Notes under the pieces: model-generated
Databases searched by the model: none
What the model saw: the letters and a program-made list of their open reading frames with translations, nothing else
Told to the model about the DNA's origin: nothing
Shown here: in pieces, positions 6,870 to 15,321 of the stretch
Layout of the letters: each line of letters starts with the position of its first letter
How positions within the stretch are numbered: position 1 is the stretch's first letter
Position numbers and translations under genes: made by a program
Source of the DNA: Magnetococcales bacterium
GTDB lineage: Bacteria; Pseudomonadota; Magnetococcia; Magnetococcales; DC0425bin3
Assembly: GCA_015228935.1 (NCBI GenBank)
Contig: JADGCO010000040.1
Span: forward strand, 1 to 37,029
DNA length: 37,029 bases
Reading direction: 5' to 3'

Positions 6870-8717
6870 TCAATGAATGGTCAGGGAAAGACGTTTTTTC
6901 TGGTCGAGACGTTGCAGCTCTTTTTTGTACCCGCTCAACTGGACAAGTTCCTGATCGGTCCAGGTTCCGGTGGCCCGATTTTTTTCTTCCATGCGGCGCA
7001 TGTCGCGCACAATGTGCCGTCGCAGGCAGGTATCGAGGCACCCTTCCAGCTCTTTTTCAATATTGTCGGGGGTGGTCTCTTCGGCACTCAGGACTGTCTG
7101 GGCCAGGTTTTGCAGCTCCTGGCTGGAAAGCTGTTCCAGGGGCAGGGGTCCGGTGTCATGCCACTCGTCACTGAGGTGGATGCACGCATGGAGCAGGGCA
7201 TTCAGGTGCGGATTTTCCAGTTCCAGGTGGTGCAGGTCATCTTCCAGTTCCCGCAAAAAGCGCGGGTGACGCAGGAGAATCGCCACCAGGGCCTGTTCAA
7301 AATTGCGTCCGGTCATGGCGGTCCGGGGAAAAACAGCCGGGTGGCGGACTTCCCGGGGAACGCGCTGATAAGATGCGGTGATTTGGCCGAGGACCTGGGA
7401 ACCGGTCAAGCCAAATTTTTGGCCAATCTTGTCGGCAAACAGGCCGCGCAGCAGGGGATCCCCCACTTTGAGGAGGCGTTCGCGGACCCGATGGATCAGG
7501 GCGGCGGTACCTTCCGGGGTTTCGATTTGCAGCTCCTGGCTGAGGTGTTCCTGTAAAAATTCGAGCAGGGGTTTGGCTTTGCGCAGGCGGCCCTGGAAGG
7601 CTTCGCTGCCTTCGCGGCGCACCACCTCGTCGGGATCTTTGCCTTGGGGCAGGAAGACAAAATCGACATGCCGATCCGCTTCCATTCCTTCCATGACCCG
7701 TTCCAGGGCGCGCCAGGCGGCTTTCTGGCCGGCGACATCGCCATCGAAGCAAAAGGTCAGGTGGTGGCAACGCCGCCACAACAGCCGCAGATGGTCGGCG
7801 GTCAGGGCGGTACCCAGGGTGGCTACCGTATTGTTGAAGCCATGTTCGACGAGGGTGATCAAATCCATGTATCCTTCGACCACCACAACCCTTTTTTGGC
7901 GTTGGATGGCTTCCTGGGCCAGGTCAAGGCCGTAGAGAATGCGACCTTTCTGGTAGAGTTCGGTTTCGGGGGTATTGATGTATTTGGGTTCCCCGGGTTC
8001 CAGGAGCCGTCCCCCGAAGCCGACCAGGCGACGGCGATGGTCATGGATGGGAAACGTGATCCGATTGCGAAACCGATCATATTGGTTGACTTTATGATTT
8101 CCACCTTTTCCATCTTCATGGTCAGTCGGGCGGCTTATGGTACACAGGCCGATTTTTTCCAGATTTTCTCCGGCGGCGGTTCCGCCTCCAAAATGGTTCA
8201 GGAGATGGCGCCAGCCGGGTGGAGCAAATCCCAGGCCAAAACGCCGGATGGTTGCTGCCTGGAGACCTCGTTTGGCAAGATAGAGCCTGCCTGCTTCTCC
8301 CCCGGGGGCGGCCAGTTGACTTTGGAAGTAGCGATTCACGGCGGCCAATAGTTCCTGGAGTTGGTGCAGTCGCGCTCGTTGGGCGGCATCTTGCTGTTTT
8401 TGGTCTCCTTGGATCTGGGTGGATGCAGGAAGTTCCAATCCGGCTTCCGTGGCCAGGGTTTCGACGGCATCCTGAAACGACAATCCCTGGAGCTGCATGA
8501 GAAAATCAATGGCATCTCCCCTGGCATCACAGCCAAAGCATTTGAAGTAGCCGTGATCACTGCGCACATTGAAGGAGGGGGTCTTTTCTTTGTGGAAGGG
8601 ACACAACCCTGTCCAACTGTTGCCTTTTTTTTGCAGATGGACATGGCGGCCGATCAGGTTTGCCAGGTCGATCCGCTCCTTGAGCCGATCCAGAAAGCTG
8701 TCCGGATAACGTGGCAT
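6870..8717 (-). CDS. dnaG: DNA primase
   Basis: A 615-residue DnaG, which makes the RNA primers for chromosomal replication and works with the replicative helicase. The N-terminal zinc-binding domain shows C39, H42, C60 and C63 (LCPFHKEKTPSFNV and YFKCFGC). The catalytic core has FRNRITFPIHDHRRRLVGFG and GRLLEPGEPKYINTPET. The Toprim fold has E281 in VVVVEGYMDLI and the D325-G326-D327 triplet in FCFDGDVAG. The C-terminal helicase-interaction region is longer and less conserved. A small charged insertion (TDHEDGKGGNHKVNQ) around residues 198-212 is not something I would expect in most DnaGs. The gene lies 22 bases behind yqeY and upstream of rpoD, the classical macromolecular-synthesis order. 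Confidence 0.97.
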   Translation of the reverse strand: MPRYPDSFLDRLKERIDLANLIGRHVHLQKKGNSWTGLCPFHKEKTPSFNVRSDHGYFKCFGCDARGDAIDFLMQLQGLSFQDAVETLATEAGLELPASTQIQGDQKQQDAAQRARLHQLQELLAAVNRYFQSQLAAPGGEAGRLYLAKRGLQAATIRRFGLGFAPPGWRHLLNHFGGGTAAGENLEKIGLCTISRPTDHEDGKGGNHKVNQYDRFRNRITFPIHDHRRRLVGFGGRLLEPGEPKYINTPETELYQKGRILYGLDLAQEAIQRQKRVVVVEGYMDLITLVEHGFNNTVATLGTALTADHLRLLWRRCHHLTFCFDGDVAGQKAAWRALERVMEGMEADRHVDFVFLPQGKDPDEVVRREGSEAFQGRLRKAKPLLEFLQEHLSQELQIETPEGTAALIHRVRERLLKVGDPLLRGLFADKIGQKFGLTGSQVLGQITASYQRVPREVRHPAVFPRTAMTGRNFEQALVAILLRHPRFLRELEDDLHHLELENPHLNALLHACIHLSDEWHDTGPLPLEQLSSQELQNLAQTVLSAEETTPDNIEKELEGCLDTCLRRHIVRDMRRMEEKNRATGTWTDQELVQLSGYKKELQRLDQKKRLSLTIH

Positions 8718-8739
8718 CCAGGGCCAGCCTCCTGCCGGT

Positions 8740-9189
8740 TCAGGTAGCGGTCAGTGCGGCTTTGACCATGGCCGAGACCTGTCCCATTTCTGCCTGTCCG
8801 GCCACCCGATCTTTCAATATTTTCATGACCCGCCCCATATCCTTGGGATTGTTGGCACCACATTCTGCGATGACGTCTTTGACAAGTTTTTCCAGTTCGT
8901 CAGATCCGATGGCTTTGGGGAGGTAGGACTCCAGGATGGCGGCTTCGCGTTCTTCCTTGTTGGCTTGATCTTCCCGGCCAGCCTGGCGGAAGGCCGTGAC
9001 CGATTCGCGGCGTTGTTTGATCAACGTGCGCACGACGCCGAACAGGGCGGATTCACCGGTATCCTCTTGTCCAGATTTATCCAGATTGAGGATGGCGGCG
9101 CGCAGCATACGGATGGCGGAAAGACGTTCCGCATCCTGTGCTTTCATGGCCTCTTTCAGGTCCTGGGTGATACGTTGGCGGAGATCCAT
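8740..9189 (-). CDS. yqeY: GatB/YqeY domain protein
   Basis: A 149-residue stand-alone YqeY. The N-terminal helical part starts MDLRQRITQDLKEAMKA and continues RLSAIRMLRAAILN. The C-terminal part has ESYLPKAIGSDELEKLVKDV and GRVMKILKDRVAGQAEMGQV, matching the tail domain that GatB uses to bind tRNA. Stand-alone YqeY proteins are widespread, often next to dnaG or rpsU; their exact role is not established. It is the first gene after the terminator at 9216 and very likely starts the yqeY-dnaG-rpoD transcription unit. Confidence 0.93.
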   Translation of the reverse strand: MDLRQRITQDLKEAMKAQDAERLSAIRMLRAAILNLDKSGQEDTGESALFGVVRTLIKQRRESVTAFRQAGREDQANKEEREAAILESYLPKAIGSDELEKLVKDVIAECGANNPKDMGRVMKILKDRVAGQAEMGQVSAMVKAALTAT

Positions 9190-9215
9190 GGGTTTTGGCC
9201 TTTCTCTTAAAGCAC

Positions 9216-9239
9216 AAAAGCCCCTCTCCAGGGGCTTTT
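9216..9239 (-). terminator. Rho-independent terminator after hinT
   Basis: A perfect 9-bp stem (AAAAGCCCC with GGGGCTTTT) and a 6-base loop. T runs flank it on both sides, so it could work in both directions. It lies between hinT and yqeY and separates the histidine operon from the dnaG-rpoD operon. Confidence 0.8.
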
Positions 9240-9358
9240 TAATAAGCTCTGTCTTCTACCCTTTCCTGTCAAGTTTGTCAAGTTGTTTTTTCCTGCCTGC
9301 CTCTCCTGTTCGTGGCCCGGGTTGGTACGGGAGGTCGGTGACGGAAGGGGTTGGAGGT

Positions 9359-9712
9359 TCAGCGCCGGGCGGCGAGGGGGCCAATCGGGCGGCCACCCAG
9401 GATGTGAAGATGGATATGGAACACTTCCTGGCCGCCATGCACACCTGTATTGATGCTGACCCGATAGCCCGAATCGGCCAGGCGCAGCTCCCGGGCCACA
9501 TGGGCCGTGCGTTCCAGGAGATATCCAGCCATATCGCGATCATGCTGGGTTATACTGTCCAGAGAGGTGACATGCTGGCGTGGAATCACGAGAACATGCA
9601 CCGGTGCCTGGGGATTGATGTCATGGAAGGCAACCACGCGCTCATCTTCATAGACCATGCGGGACGGAATTTCCCCTTGAGCAATTTTGCAGAAAACGCA
9701 CTCTTCGGACAT
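9359..9712 (-). CDS. hinT: HIT-family nucleotide hydrolase (HinT type)
   Basis: A 117-residue histidine-triad protein. ATG 9712 is preferred because GGAGGG precedes it. CVFCKIAQGEIPSRMVYEDE is the typical HinT opening. APVHVLVIPRQHV and INTGVHGGQEVFHIHLHILG give the HxHxH active-site triad. HinT enzymes hydrolyse purine nucleoside phosphoramidates and aminoacyl-AMP adducts. The gene lies directly downstream of hisE, as in many proteobacterial his operons, and before the terminator. Confidence 0.95.
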   Translation of the reverse strand: MSEECVFCKIAQGEIPSRMVYEDERVVAFHDINPQAPVHVLVIPRQHVTSLDSITQHDRDMAGYLLERTAHVARELRLADSGYRVSINTGVHGGQEVFHIHLHILGGRPIGPLAARR

Positions 9713-9812
9713 GACACACCCTCCGATCAAAAGAGATTTTTGAACAGGCTGTTGGACAGGGCAAGGAGGTTAAGAGACAGTATGGACCAGGTTGCCGGAC
9801 CGGGCAAAGGCA

Positions 9813-10550
9813 TCAGAAGAGATCCTTGAACACATCGTTGGACAGGGCAAAGGTAAAGAGTCCAATATTGTCGCTGATGCGCAAACCAATACCTGATTTG
9901 GTGATGCGTACCACTTCGAACTCGAACCGAAAATCCTGGGCATGCGGTGTTGGACTGTGGTTGGCCTGGGTCTGGAGGCCTTCGTCGCCGACTTCGATGC
10001 GAACTGCGGATGTGTTGGTTGGTGGTACCACCGAGGCATCGGATGACACTTCAATTTCAAAAAAACCTTGTTCGCCGAGCAACTGCCATTTTGGTTCATA
10101 GTCTGTTTCCAGCATGATGCCTTCCATGCTGACATCCGACGTGATACCCGCAATGGTGATGCCATTGAACAGATTCAGAACCAACTGTTTTTGATGGACC
10201 CGTCGTTCGCTGGTTCGGCGTGGTATGGCGGCCAGGGTAAGACCTGAGGTACCAAAACGGTTTTGCAGTTCCTGAAAAACCGCATCCGGTGGAATATCCA
10301 TGTCTGCCAGCATGATCCAGAGGTGAAACAGCAGGTCGGCTGCTTCCTGGATCACTTCGGCGGGATTATTGTCTTTGCCGGCCATGACCACTTCAAAGGC
10401 TTCTTCATCGACCTTGCGCAGGATTTCACCACGGCCTTTGTGGTACAACTGGGCCACGTAGGAGTGCTTGGGATCTGCCAGTTTGCGCTCCAGCAGGACC
10501 TTGTACAAATCGTGCAAAATCGTCTGGGTCGCAGATGAAGAGACACTCAT
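9813..10550 (-). CDS. hisE: Phosphoribosyl-ATP pyrophosphatase fused to a PilZ domain
   Basis: A 245-residue protein. Residues 1-108 are a complete HisE: LYKVLLERK, SYVAQLYHKGRGEILRKVDE, EEAFEVVMAGKD, IQEAADLLFHLWIMLAD and RFGTSGL. HisE hydrolyses PR-ATP to PR-AMP, histidine step 2. Ordinary HisE ends here. This one continues with about 135 residues that fit a PilZ domain: RxxxR at 112-116 (RTSER), and DVSMEG at 139-144 matching [DN]xSxxG 23 residues later. A second half ends EFEVVRITKSGIGLRISDN. Those two motifs are the cyclic-di-GMP contact residues in PilZ proteins. The stop-start overlap with hisI is 4 bases (ATGA). The fusion is seen directly in one uninterrupted frame. Control of HisE by c-di-GMP, or tethering of PilZ to another partner, is inference. 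Confidence 0.9.
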   Translation of the reverse strand: MSVSSSATQTILHDLYKVLLERKLADPKHSYVAQLYHKGRGEILRKVDEEAFEVVMAGKDNNPAEVIQEAADLLFHLWIMLADMDIPPDAVFQELQNRFGTSGLTLAAIPRRTSERRVHQKQLVLNLFNGITIAGITSDVSMEGIMLETDYEPKWQLLGEQGFFEIEVSSDASVVPPTNTSAVRIEVGDEGLQTQANHSPTPHAQDFRFEFEVVRITKSGIGLRISDNIGLFTFALSNDVFKDLF

Positions 10551-10936
10551 TTGCCGTAAATCTCCTCGGGATTGATTACAGGGGTACTGATTTCAATCCA
10601 TTCATGGCCCTGGACTTCCAGATAGAAGCAGTTGTGGCGTCCGGTATGGCAGGCCACACCGACCTGGTCCACCAGGAGCAGGAGGGTATCCCGGTCGCAG
10701 TCGGTACGAATTTTTTTCACCTTTTGGACATGTCCTGAGGTTTCCCCTTTTTTCCAGAATTTTTGCCGACTGCGGGACCAGTAGCAGGCGATGCCCGTGC
10801 GCAGGGTTTCGGCCAGGGAGTTGCGATTCATCCAGGCCATCATGAGAATTTCCCCGGTATCATGTTGCTGGGCGATGGCGGGGATCAGACCATCGGCATT
10901 GAATTTCAGGGTTTCCAGATCGGGCAGGGTTTCCAT
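10547..10936 (-). CDS. hisI: Phosphoribosyl-AMP cyclohydrolase
   Basis: A 129-residue stand-alone HisI, not fused to HisE. It opens the purine ring of PR-AMP in histidine step 3. Recognised by IPAIAQQHDTGEILMMAWMN, then ACYWSRSRQKFWKKGETSGH, and the metal-binding cysteines in RTDCDRDTLLLLVDQ and GVACHTGRHNCFY. Length is normal. It starts 12 bases after hisF ends and overlaps hisE by 4 bases, so the three are co-transcribed. Confidence 0.97.
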   Translation of the reverse strand: METLPDLETLKFNADGLIPAIAQQHDTGEILMMAWMNRNSLAETLRTGIACYWSRSRQKFWKKGETSGHVQKVKKIRTDCDRDTLLLLVDQVGVACHTGRHNCFYLEVQGHEWIEISTPVINPEEIYGK

Positions 10937-10948
10937 GGTGGGACTCTC

Positions 10949-11743
10949 TCAACCGGGTGCGGGGGAATCGATGCGCACTTCGACACCATTTTGGCGCAAG
11001 AAGGCCTTGACCTCGGGTATGGTGTGTTGTCGAAAATGAAAAATGGATGCGGCGAGGACCGCATCGGCCTTGCCTTGCTGGAGTCCTTCCAGCAGGTGCT
11101 GCATGACACCGACGCCACCGGAGGCAATAACCGGAATGGTTGTGGCCGCCACGATGGCCCGGGTCAAGGGAATGTCGTAACCGATTTTGGTGCCATCGCG
11201 ATCCATGGAGGTCAGGAGGATCTCTCCGGCCCCATATTTTTCCATGCGTTGAGCCCAGGCAACGGCATCCAGGCCGGTGGGTTTGCGGCCTCCGTGGGTA
11301 AAAATTTCCCAGCGCACGGGTTGATTCAGGGCGTCGCGCTCAACGCATTTGGCATCGATGGCGACGACGATACATTGCGAGCCGAACTGGTTGGCGGCTT
11401 CTTCGACAAATTCCGGGCGAAACACGGCAGCGGTGTTGATGCCCACCTTGTCGGCCCCGGCATTCAGGAGATTGCGTATATCCTGGTTGGTACGCACGCC
11501 GCCGCCGACGGTCAGGGGAATGAACACCTGCTCGGCGGTCCGGCGGACCACATCCAGAATCGTATCCCGGCCTTCATGCGAGGCGGTGATATCAAGGAAG
11601 GTCAGTTCATCGGCCCCTTCGGCATCATAACGTTGCGCCGCCGCCACCGGATCCCCCGCATCGACCAATCCCTCGAACTGCACCCCCTTGACCACACGGC
11701 CCTCTTTGACATCCAGACAGGGAATGATGCGTTTGGCAAGCAC
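10949..11743 (-). CDS. hisF: Imidazole glycerol phosphate synthase, cyclase subunit
   Basis: A 264-residue (beta-alpha)8 barrel. GTG 11743 is chosen because AAGGA lies 7 bases upstream and the product then begins in the canonical way ([18 protein letters not shown]); a TTG 30 bases further up is less likely. Catalytic Asp11 is in CLDV and the second Asp in VVAIDAK. Phosphate-binding loops appear as [12 protein letters not shown] and VIASGGVG. HisF uses ammonia delivered by HisH to make IGP and AICAR. hisH and hisA, usually just upstream, are absent: within 100 bases the DNA turns into mobile-element remnants. The operon is therefore cut or the genes lie elsewhere. Confidence 0.97.
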   Translation of the reverse strand: MLAKRIIPCLDVKEGRVVKGVQFEGLVDAGDPVAAAQRYDAEGADELTFLDITASHEGRDTILDVVRRTAEQVFIPLTVGGGVRTNQDIRNLLNAGADKVGINTAAVFRPEFVEEAANQFGSQCIVVAIDAKCVERDALNQPVRWEIFTHGGRKPTGLDAVAWAQRMEKYGAGEILLTSMDRDGTKIGYDIPLTRAIVAATTIPVIASGGVGVMQHLLEGLQQGKADAVLAASIFHFRQHTIPEVKAFLRQNGVEVRIDSPAPG

Positions 11744-12138
11744 GGTATTATCCTTGGCGTTGGGAACATTCAAACCAGATCATCAGGACTGGCACCACAC
11801 TATACCGACACTTCCGCACCGAAACAATCGCTGCAAAGGGGGCTGCTCTTCGACAATGGCCATTTGTACCGCAAGGAACACCATCCATTGTTTGCGTCAA
11901 ATGGTACTTGGCTTATCCCCGCCTTGGCGATCAGGACCTGGCAGAGATGATGGACAGACTTACCAAGAAGTGCATTGGTTAGCCGACATTGACGGGCACC
12001 GCATATCGGGTGGATGCTACCCTGACCGTTTACGAGCAGAGAGCAGTTCCTGAGCGGGGTGCCAAAATTCAGGATTTGGCTTACTCTTTGGCCTGTCAGC
12101 CATTTACAAAAAACAGCGTCGCGTTGGTTTCAGCCCAA
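11744..12138 (+). mobile_element. IS remnants upstream of hisF
   Basis: There is no intact gene. One plus-strand frame near 11840-11980 contains VCVKWYLAYPRLGDQDLAEM, which resembles the VRWYLxYPLSYRDLEEMM segment of IS6-type transposases. It then hits a stop, and the rest of that transposase is missing. The remnant assignment rests on this short match. Confidence 0.4.
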
Positions 12139-13319
12139 ATGAACCCGTTCGTTTCACTCCTTTTGGTCCTGGTGGCCCATCTGTTCAGTCCCAGGCACAA
12201 CGCTCGGATCCGATTGCTCAAGGCCCAGATCCGAATCCTGAGATCCAGGGTTCCCGGCAAGACGATCAAGCCATCGCCAGCGGAAAAATCGGAACTCCTC
12301 CGGCTCGGGGCGGTTTGCGGCCATGATATCGACAACCTGATGGAGATCGTCCGGCCTTCCACCTACCGTCGATGGCTCTGCCAAACCAACAAAGGCCAGC
12401 CATTCAAGCGTATTGGTCGCCCCCACCTGACCAAGGAACTGCGGGATACTGCGGTCCGCATGGCCAAGGAGAATCTGCTATGGAGATACCGCCGCATCGT
12501 CGGCGAGATCAAGAAGCTCGGTCTCTATGCCGGGGCCAACACGGTCAAACGTATCCTCACCGAGGCCGGAATCCATCCAACACCCAAGAAGGAAAAGAAG
12601 AAGCCACCACTCCCGTGGCTCACCTTCATCAAAGCACACATGGAAAGCATCGTGGCTACGGACTTCTTTTCCAAGGACATCTTCACTCCGCTGGGCAAGC
12701 GCACGGCCTACGTCCTGGTCTTCATCCACCTGGGTAGCCGCCGGGTCACCTCAGTGCGCCGACCTACAACCCGGACAGCGCCTGGGTCACTCAGCAGGCC
12801 CGAAACGCCATCATGTGGTGCCAGGACCAGGAGATCAAGCCACGGTTCCTGATCCGGGACGCCGATGCCAAGTTCTTCGGCCCATTCAACACGGTCTGGA
12901 AGACAGAAGGATCCCGGGTCATCCAGATTCCCCATTGCGCGCCACATGCCAACGCGTTTGCCGAATCTTTCATCGGTACTCTGAAATGGGAGTGTCTGGA
13001 CTTCTTCGTCTGCTTCAGCCGATCCCAACTTGCTTTCATCTGCACCACCTGGCTTCGCCATTACAACACCGAACGCCCGCACAGAGGAGCCAAGATGGGC
13101 AACAATGTACTCGATGTCAAATTCAAGGCTGCCCGCGATGGTCCAATCCGATCCCGAGAAGCCCTTGGCGGGATCATTCGCTCCTACTACCGGGAGGCTG
13201 CGCAGCCGTTTCCAAAGGGGCTGTCACATGATACCATCGCCTTGAAATATATCATGGATTTGGTCCTCCCATATTTTGGAACCCCTCAGGAGAATGGGAC
13301 AGAATCGACTGCGGCGTGA
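12139..13319 (+). pseudogene. DDE (rve-type) transposase with a frameshift
   Basis: The protein would start at ATG 12139 (MNPFVSLLLVLVAHLFSPRH). A helix-turn-helix part follows (GRPHLTKELRDTAVRMAKEN, then RRIVGEIKKLGLYAGANTVK) and then an integrase core. The first catalytic Asp is in VATDFFSKDIF. After HLGSRRVT the frame breaks near 12745-12755: the continuation PTYNPDSAWVTQQARNA lies in another frame, consistent with one missing base. The second part carries the other two acidic residues, in FLIRDADAKF and HANAFAESFIGTLKWE, and the YNTERPHRG motif. The family is common as a stand-alone IS transposase. As written it cannot make a full enzyme; a sequencing error is the alternative. Confidence 0.8.
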
Positions 13320-13456
13320 ACTTTTTCTTGACGGGGGAAAAAAGGGGCCACAAGGCAGGTTGCATGCGGATCCTCAGCAAGGTACTCCCGCATCGGAAAA
13401 ACGTCGTGGACCCCATTGCGCAACGCTTGGCAATGGCATCCCGGGACCGCTTCCAG
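13320..13456 (-). other. Possible remnant of a further phage gene
   Basis: Directly behind the tail-completion gene, two minus-strand frames together give SRDAIAKR and then VHDVFPMREYLAEDPHATC and LVAPFFPRQEK, as if one small gene had been frameshifted. No family recognised. It is bounded on the left by the transposase pseudogene. Confidence 0.25.
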
Positions 13457-13957
13457 CTACGCGGTGTCACCCAAAAGAAAATCCTTGATGGTCGCCACGA
13501 CTTCCTCTTGACCGTCAGGGGTGATCCCGAGAAAGGGGCGGGCCGGTATGGTCACCTGTTTCGCGTAGACCGCCTGATCGCCGATCTTGAAGCGCAAATA
13601 TTTACCTTTGACCGGCAGGATCGTCCCGCCGAACTGGTGAATGGCGGCGTAAATTTTATGAGTCCCTACCGTCACACCGTCGGGAGACTCGCGATACACG
13701 ATGGAATCCCGCAGGCCGGAATCTTCAGTTAGGATTTTCTTGATCCTCTTGGTTGCCCAGTATTCCGGTTGATTTTTTTCCCAATCGACCCCGTCTGGTC
13801 GCTCCTGGGCGTCGAAGCGGGCCTGCGTGACGCGCACGAGGTTTTCGCCGATGGTTTTCATGGCGGGCGTCAAATCTCCCGCCCGGGTTGCAAGTCCCTC
13901 CAGCACCTGGCGCAAGGTGTCGTCATCGATGTCGAACTGGAGAGAGATGCCGGACAT
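13457..13957 (-). CDS. Phage virion morphogenesis / tail completion protein (Mu gpG type)
   Basis: A 166-residue protein with the layout of the phage virion morphogenesis family (Mu gpG / P2 gpS). A helical N terminus (LRQVLEGLATRAGDLTPAMK) is followed by IGENLVRVTQARFDAQERPD and a GVDWEKNQPEYWATK segment. Then LTEDSGLRDSIVYRESPDGV, IYAAIHQFGG and the late IPARPFLGITPD motif typical of this family. It would act in head-tail joining. It overlaps the next gene upstream by one base and belongs to a short run of Mu-like genes. No other structural genes, portal or terminase are present, so this is a prophage fragment. Confidence 0.85.
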   Translation of the reverse strand: MSGISLQFDIDDDTLRQVLEGLATRAGDLTPAMKTIGENLVRVTQARFDAQERPDGVDWEKNQPEYWATKRIKKILTEDSGLRDSIVYRESPDGVTVGTHKIYAAIHQFGGTILPVKGKYLRFKIGDQAVYAKQVTIPARPFLGITPDGQEEVVATIKDFLLGDTA

Positions 13958-14178
13958 CAGTACCCGATCTCCCCGGAGGCCTTCATCTGTTCCCAGACAC
14001 TCGGAGGAACTTTTTCGCCGGGGGGGTAGAATTTTCCTCCCAGCATCTCCTCGCCCTTGAAGTATTCAGTGGGAGGATTGATTTTGCGGTTGGCCACAAT
14101 CCTGTCCGCCATCTGGTGGTGTCGCTCGATATCAATCATATCCTCTTCCGTCAGACCGGGGGCAAGACCGAATTTCAT
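13957..14178 (-). CDS. Small phage-associated protein of unknown function
   Basis: A 73-residue acidic, soluble protein starting MKFGLAPGLTEEDMIDIERH. It contains PPTEYFKGEEMLGGKFYPP. It is closely packed between the gpG-like gene (one-base overlap) and the ART-domain gene (one base apart), which supports it as real. No family recognised. Confidence 0.55.
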   Translation of the reverse strand: MKFGLAPGLTEEDMIDIERHHQMADRIVANRKINPPTEYFKGEEMLGGKFYPPGEKVPPSVWEQMKASGEIGY

Positions 14179-14179
14179 C

Positions 14180-14995
14180 TCATTTCTCCTTCAAATCCAC
14201 CTCTACCGTTCCATCGTCCAGTCTGCGGACATCCCTGATCACAAACTCCACACCAGGAGGATACAATACCTCTCTCTGATCCGGGTAGAAAGAAAACGGT
14301 TCGATCCACTTCCCGGTTTTGGATTTGATGAAAAACATGTATTTCCCCTTGAATTTCGTCTCGCCAATGGCCGTACTCATGAACCCGGCATCACTGTAGA
14401 CGCCTCCCGGCACAATGTCTTTGGCGACACTCTCCGGCAGATTCGTGGCCCGCACCACATCCCCTTCATAATTCGGCAGATTGGCCAGGGCCGCTTCCAG
14501 GGTGAGGATCATGGGGGCCAAACGTTTCAGTTCTGCACGGTCGCCGCTCCGCAGTGCAGTGTTCATGAGTTGATGGTTCCGCTCGCCCCCTTCGACCTGG
14601 GTAAGACCGGTGTAGTTGCGCAAGGAGGCCAGGTCCACAATGGAGAGTGGGGCCGTGGAAACATCACGCCTTTTGGCAGCCTGCTGGGCATCCTGGGCCA
14701 GAATATTGACCCGTTCATCGCCCAGGAATTTTCTGAATGCCACATCCCGTGGCGGGGTCGTGATATCCGGCATGGCTTTCCGCAATCCCGCAGGCACTCC
14801 GGCCACTTGCTTTGCGACCGTCTCTCGCATCCGGGATGCCAATCTTGAAGCTCCGGGCGCATAGTCCCATCCCGGATCGATACCGACTGGCACCTGATGT
14901 TTTTCCCCATGCCGGTCGGTCCAGGTATACGTACCATCTTCGGGTGCCTGGTCCGGGCCATCCCGGCCCATTTTTTTCAGATCCCGTTTGCCCAT
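14180..14995 (-). CDS. Mu gpF-like head protein fragment with C-terminal ADP-ribosyltransferase domain
   Basis: About 271 residues from ATG 14995. The N-terminal part (GTYTWTDRHGEKHQVPVGID then PGWDYAPG) matches the C-terminal end of Mu F-like / phage head morphogenesis proteins. The usual N-terminal head domain is absent. The C-terminal 110 residues look like an ADP-ribosyltransferase of the R-S-E type: VVRATNL (Arg strand), YSDAGFMSTAIG (Ser strand, GFxST) and DQREVLYPPGVEF (catalytic strand with Q-R-E, so the (E/Q)xE motif is QxE). Such head-protein/ART fusions occur in temperate phages, where the enzyme may travel with the virion. Upstream DNA is an IS transposase remnant, so the gene is probably 5'-truncated. 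Whether it is expressed is unclear. Confidence 0.7.
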   Translation of the reverse strand: MGKRDLKKMGRDGPDQAPEDGTYTWTDRHGEKHQVPVGIDPGWDYAPGASRLASRMRETVAKQVAGVPAGLRKAMPDITTPPRDVAFRKFLGDERVNILAQDAQQAAKRRDVSTAPLSIVDLASLRNYTGLTQVEGGERNHQLMNTALRSGDRAELKRLAPMILTLEAALANLPNYEGDVVRATNLPESVAKDIVPGGVYSDAGFMSTAIGETKFKGKYMFFIKSKTGKWIEPFSFYPDQREVLYPPGVEFVIRDVRRLDDGTVEVDLKEK

Positions 14996-14997
14996 CT

Positions 14998-15190
14998 TTA
15001 ATGATAATGTTGGCCGACACCACGACCTTTTTCCTTTAGTCGTCCGATACGTTCCCAAAGCCTGTCAATATTTTTGGTTGCACGTGGACGGGAAAGTCCT
15101 TCGGCGAGTTTTTTGAGTTTGGTCCCAAATTTTTCGATGAAACGCTGGGCGATCCCCTTTTCCTTTTCGGCACGGCGTTCGGAATGACAC
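14998..15190 (-). pseudogene. Transposase remnant, IS1634/IS4-like
   Basis: One minus-strand frame reads RRAEKEKGIAQRFIEKF, KLAEGLSRPRATKNIDRL, then WERIGRLKEKGRGVGQHYH and a stop. This resembles the RFxxxFxxxLxxLxxGLSRPRTTKxxxKxxxRIGRLKEK segment of IS1634-type transposases. Nothing else of the transposase is present. It directly abuts the phage head-protein fragment. Confidence 0.6.
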
Positions 15191-15321
15191 TATAGACGCA
15201 CCTCTTGCCCGACTTCTGAGATAACATTTTGAATATGAATCTTTTCTTTGGATGATGTTTCTATACATGCGGCGTTTTCATCATCAATACGGGTCGGCGA
15301 GCAGACGCTCATCTGCCGCAT

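Noticed and set aside
10763..11950. 395-codon plus-strand frame opposite hisI and hisF
   Set aside because: It is antisense to two clear his genes; its composition is a mirror of theirs.
12745..12755. Programmed frameshift in the transposase
   Set aside because: The break is inside the catalytic core, with no slippery sequence seen. A simple base loss is more likely.
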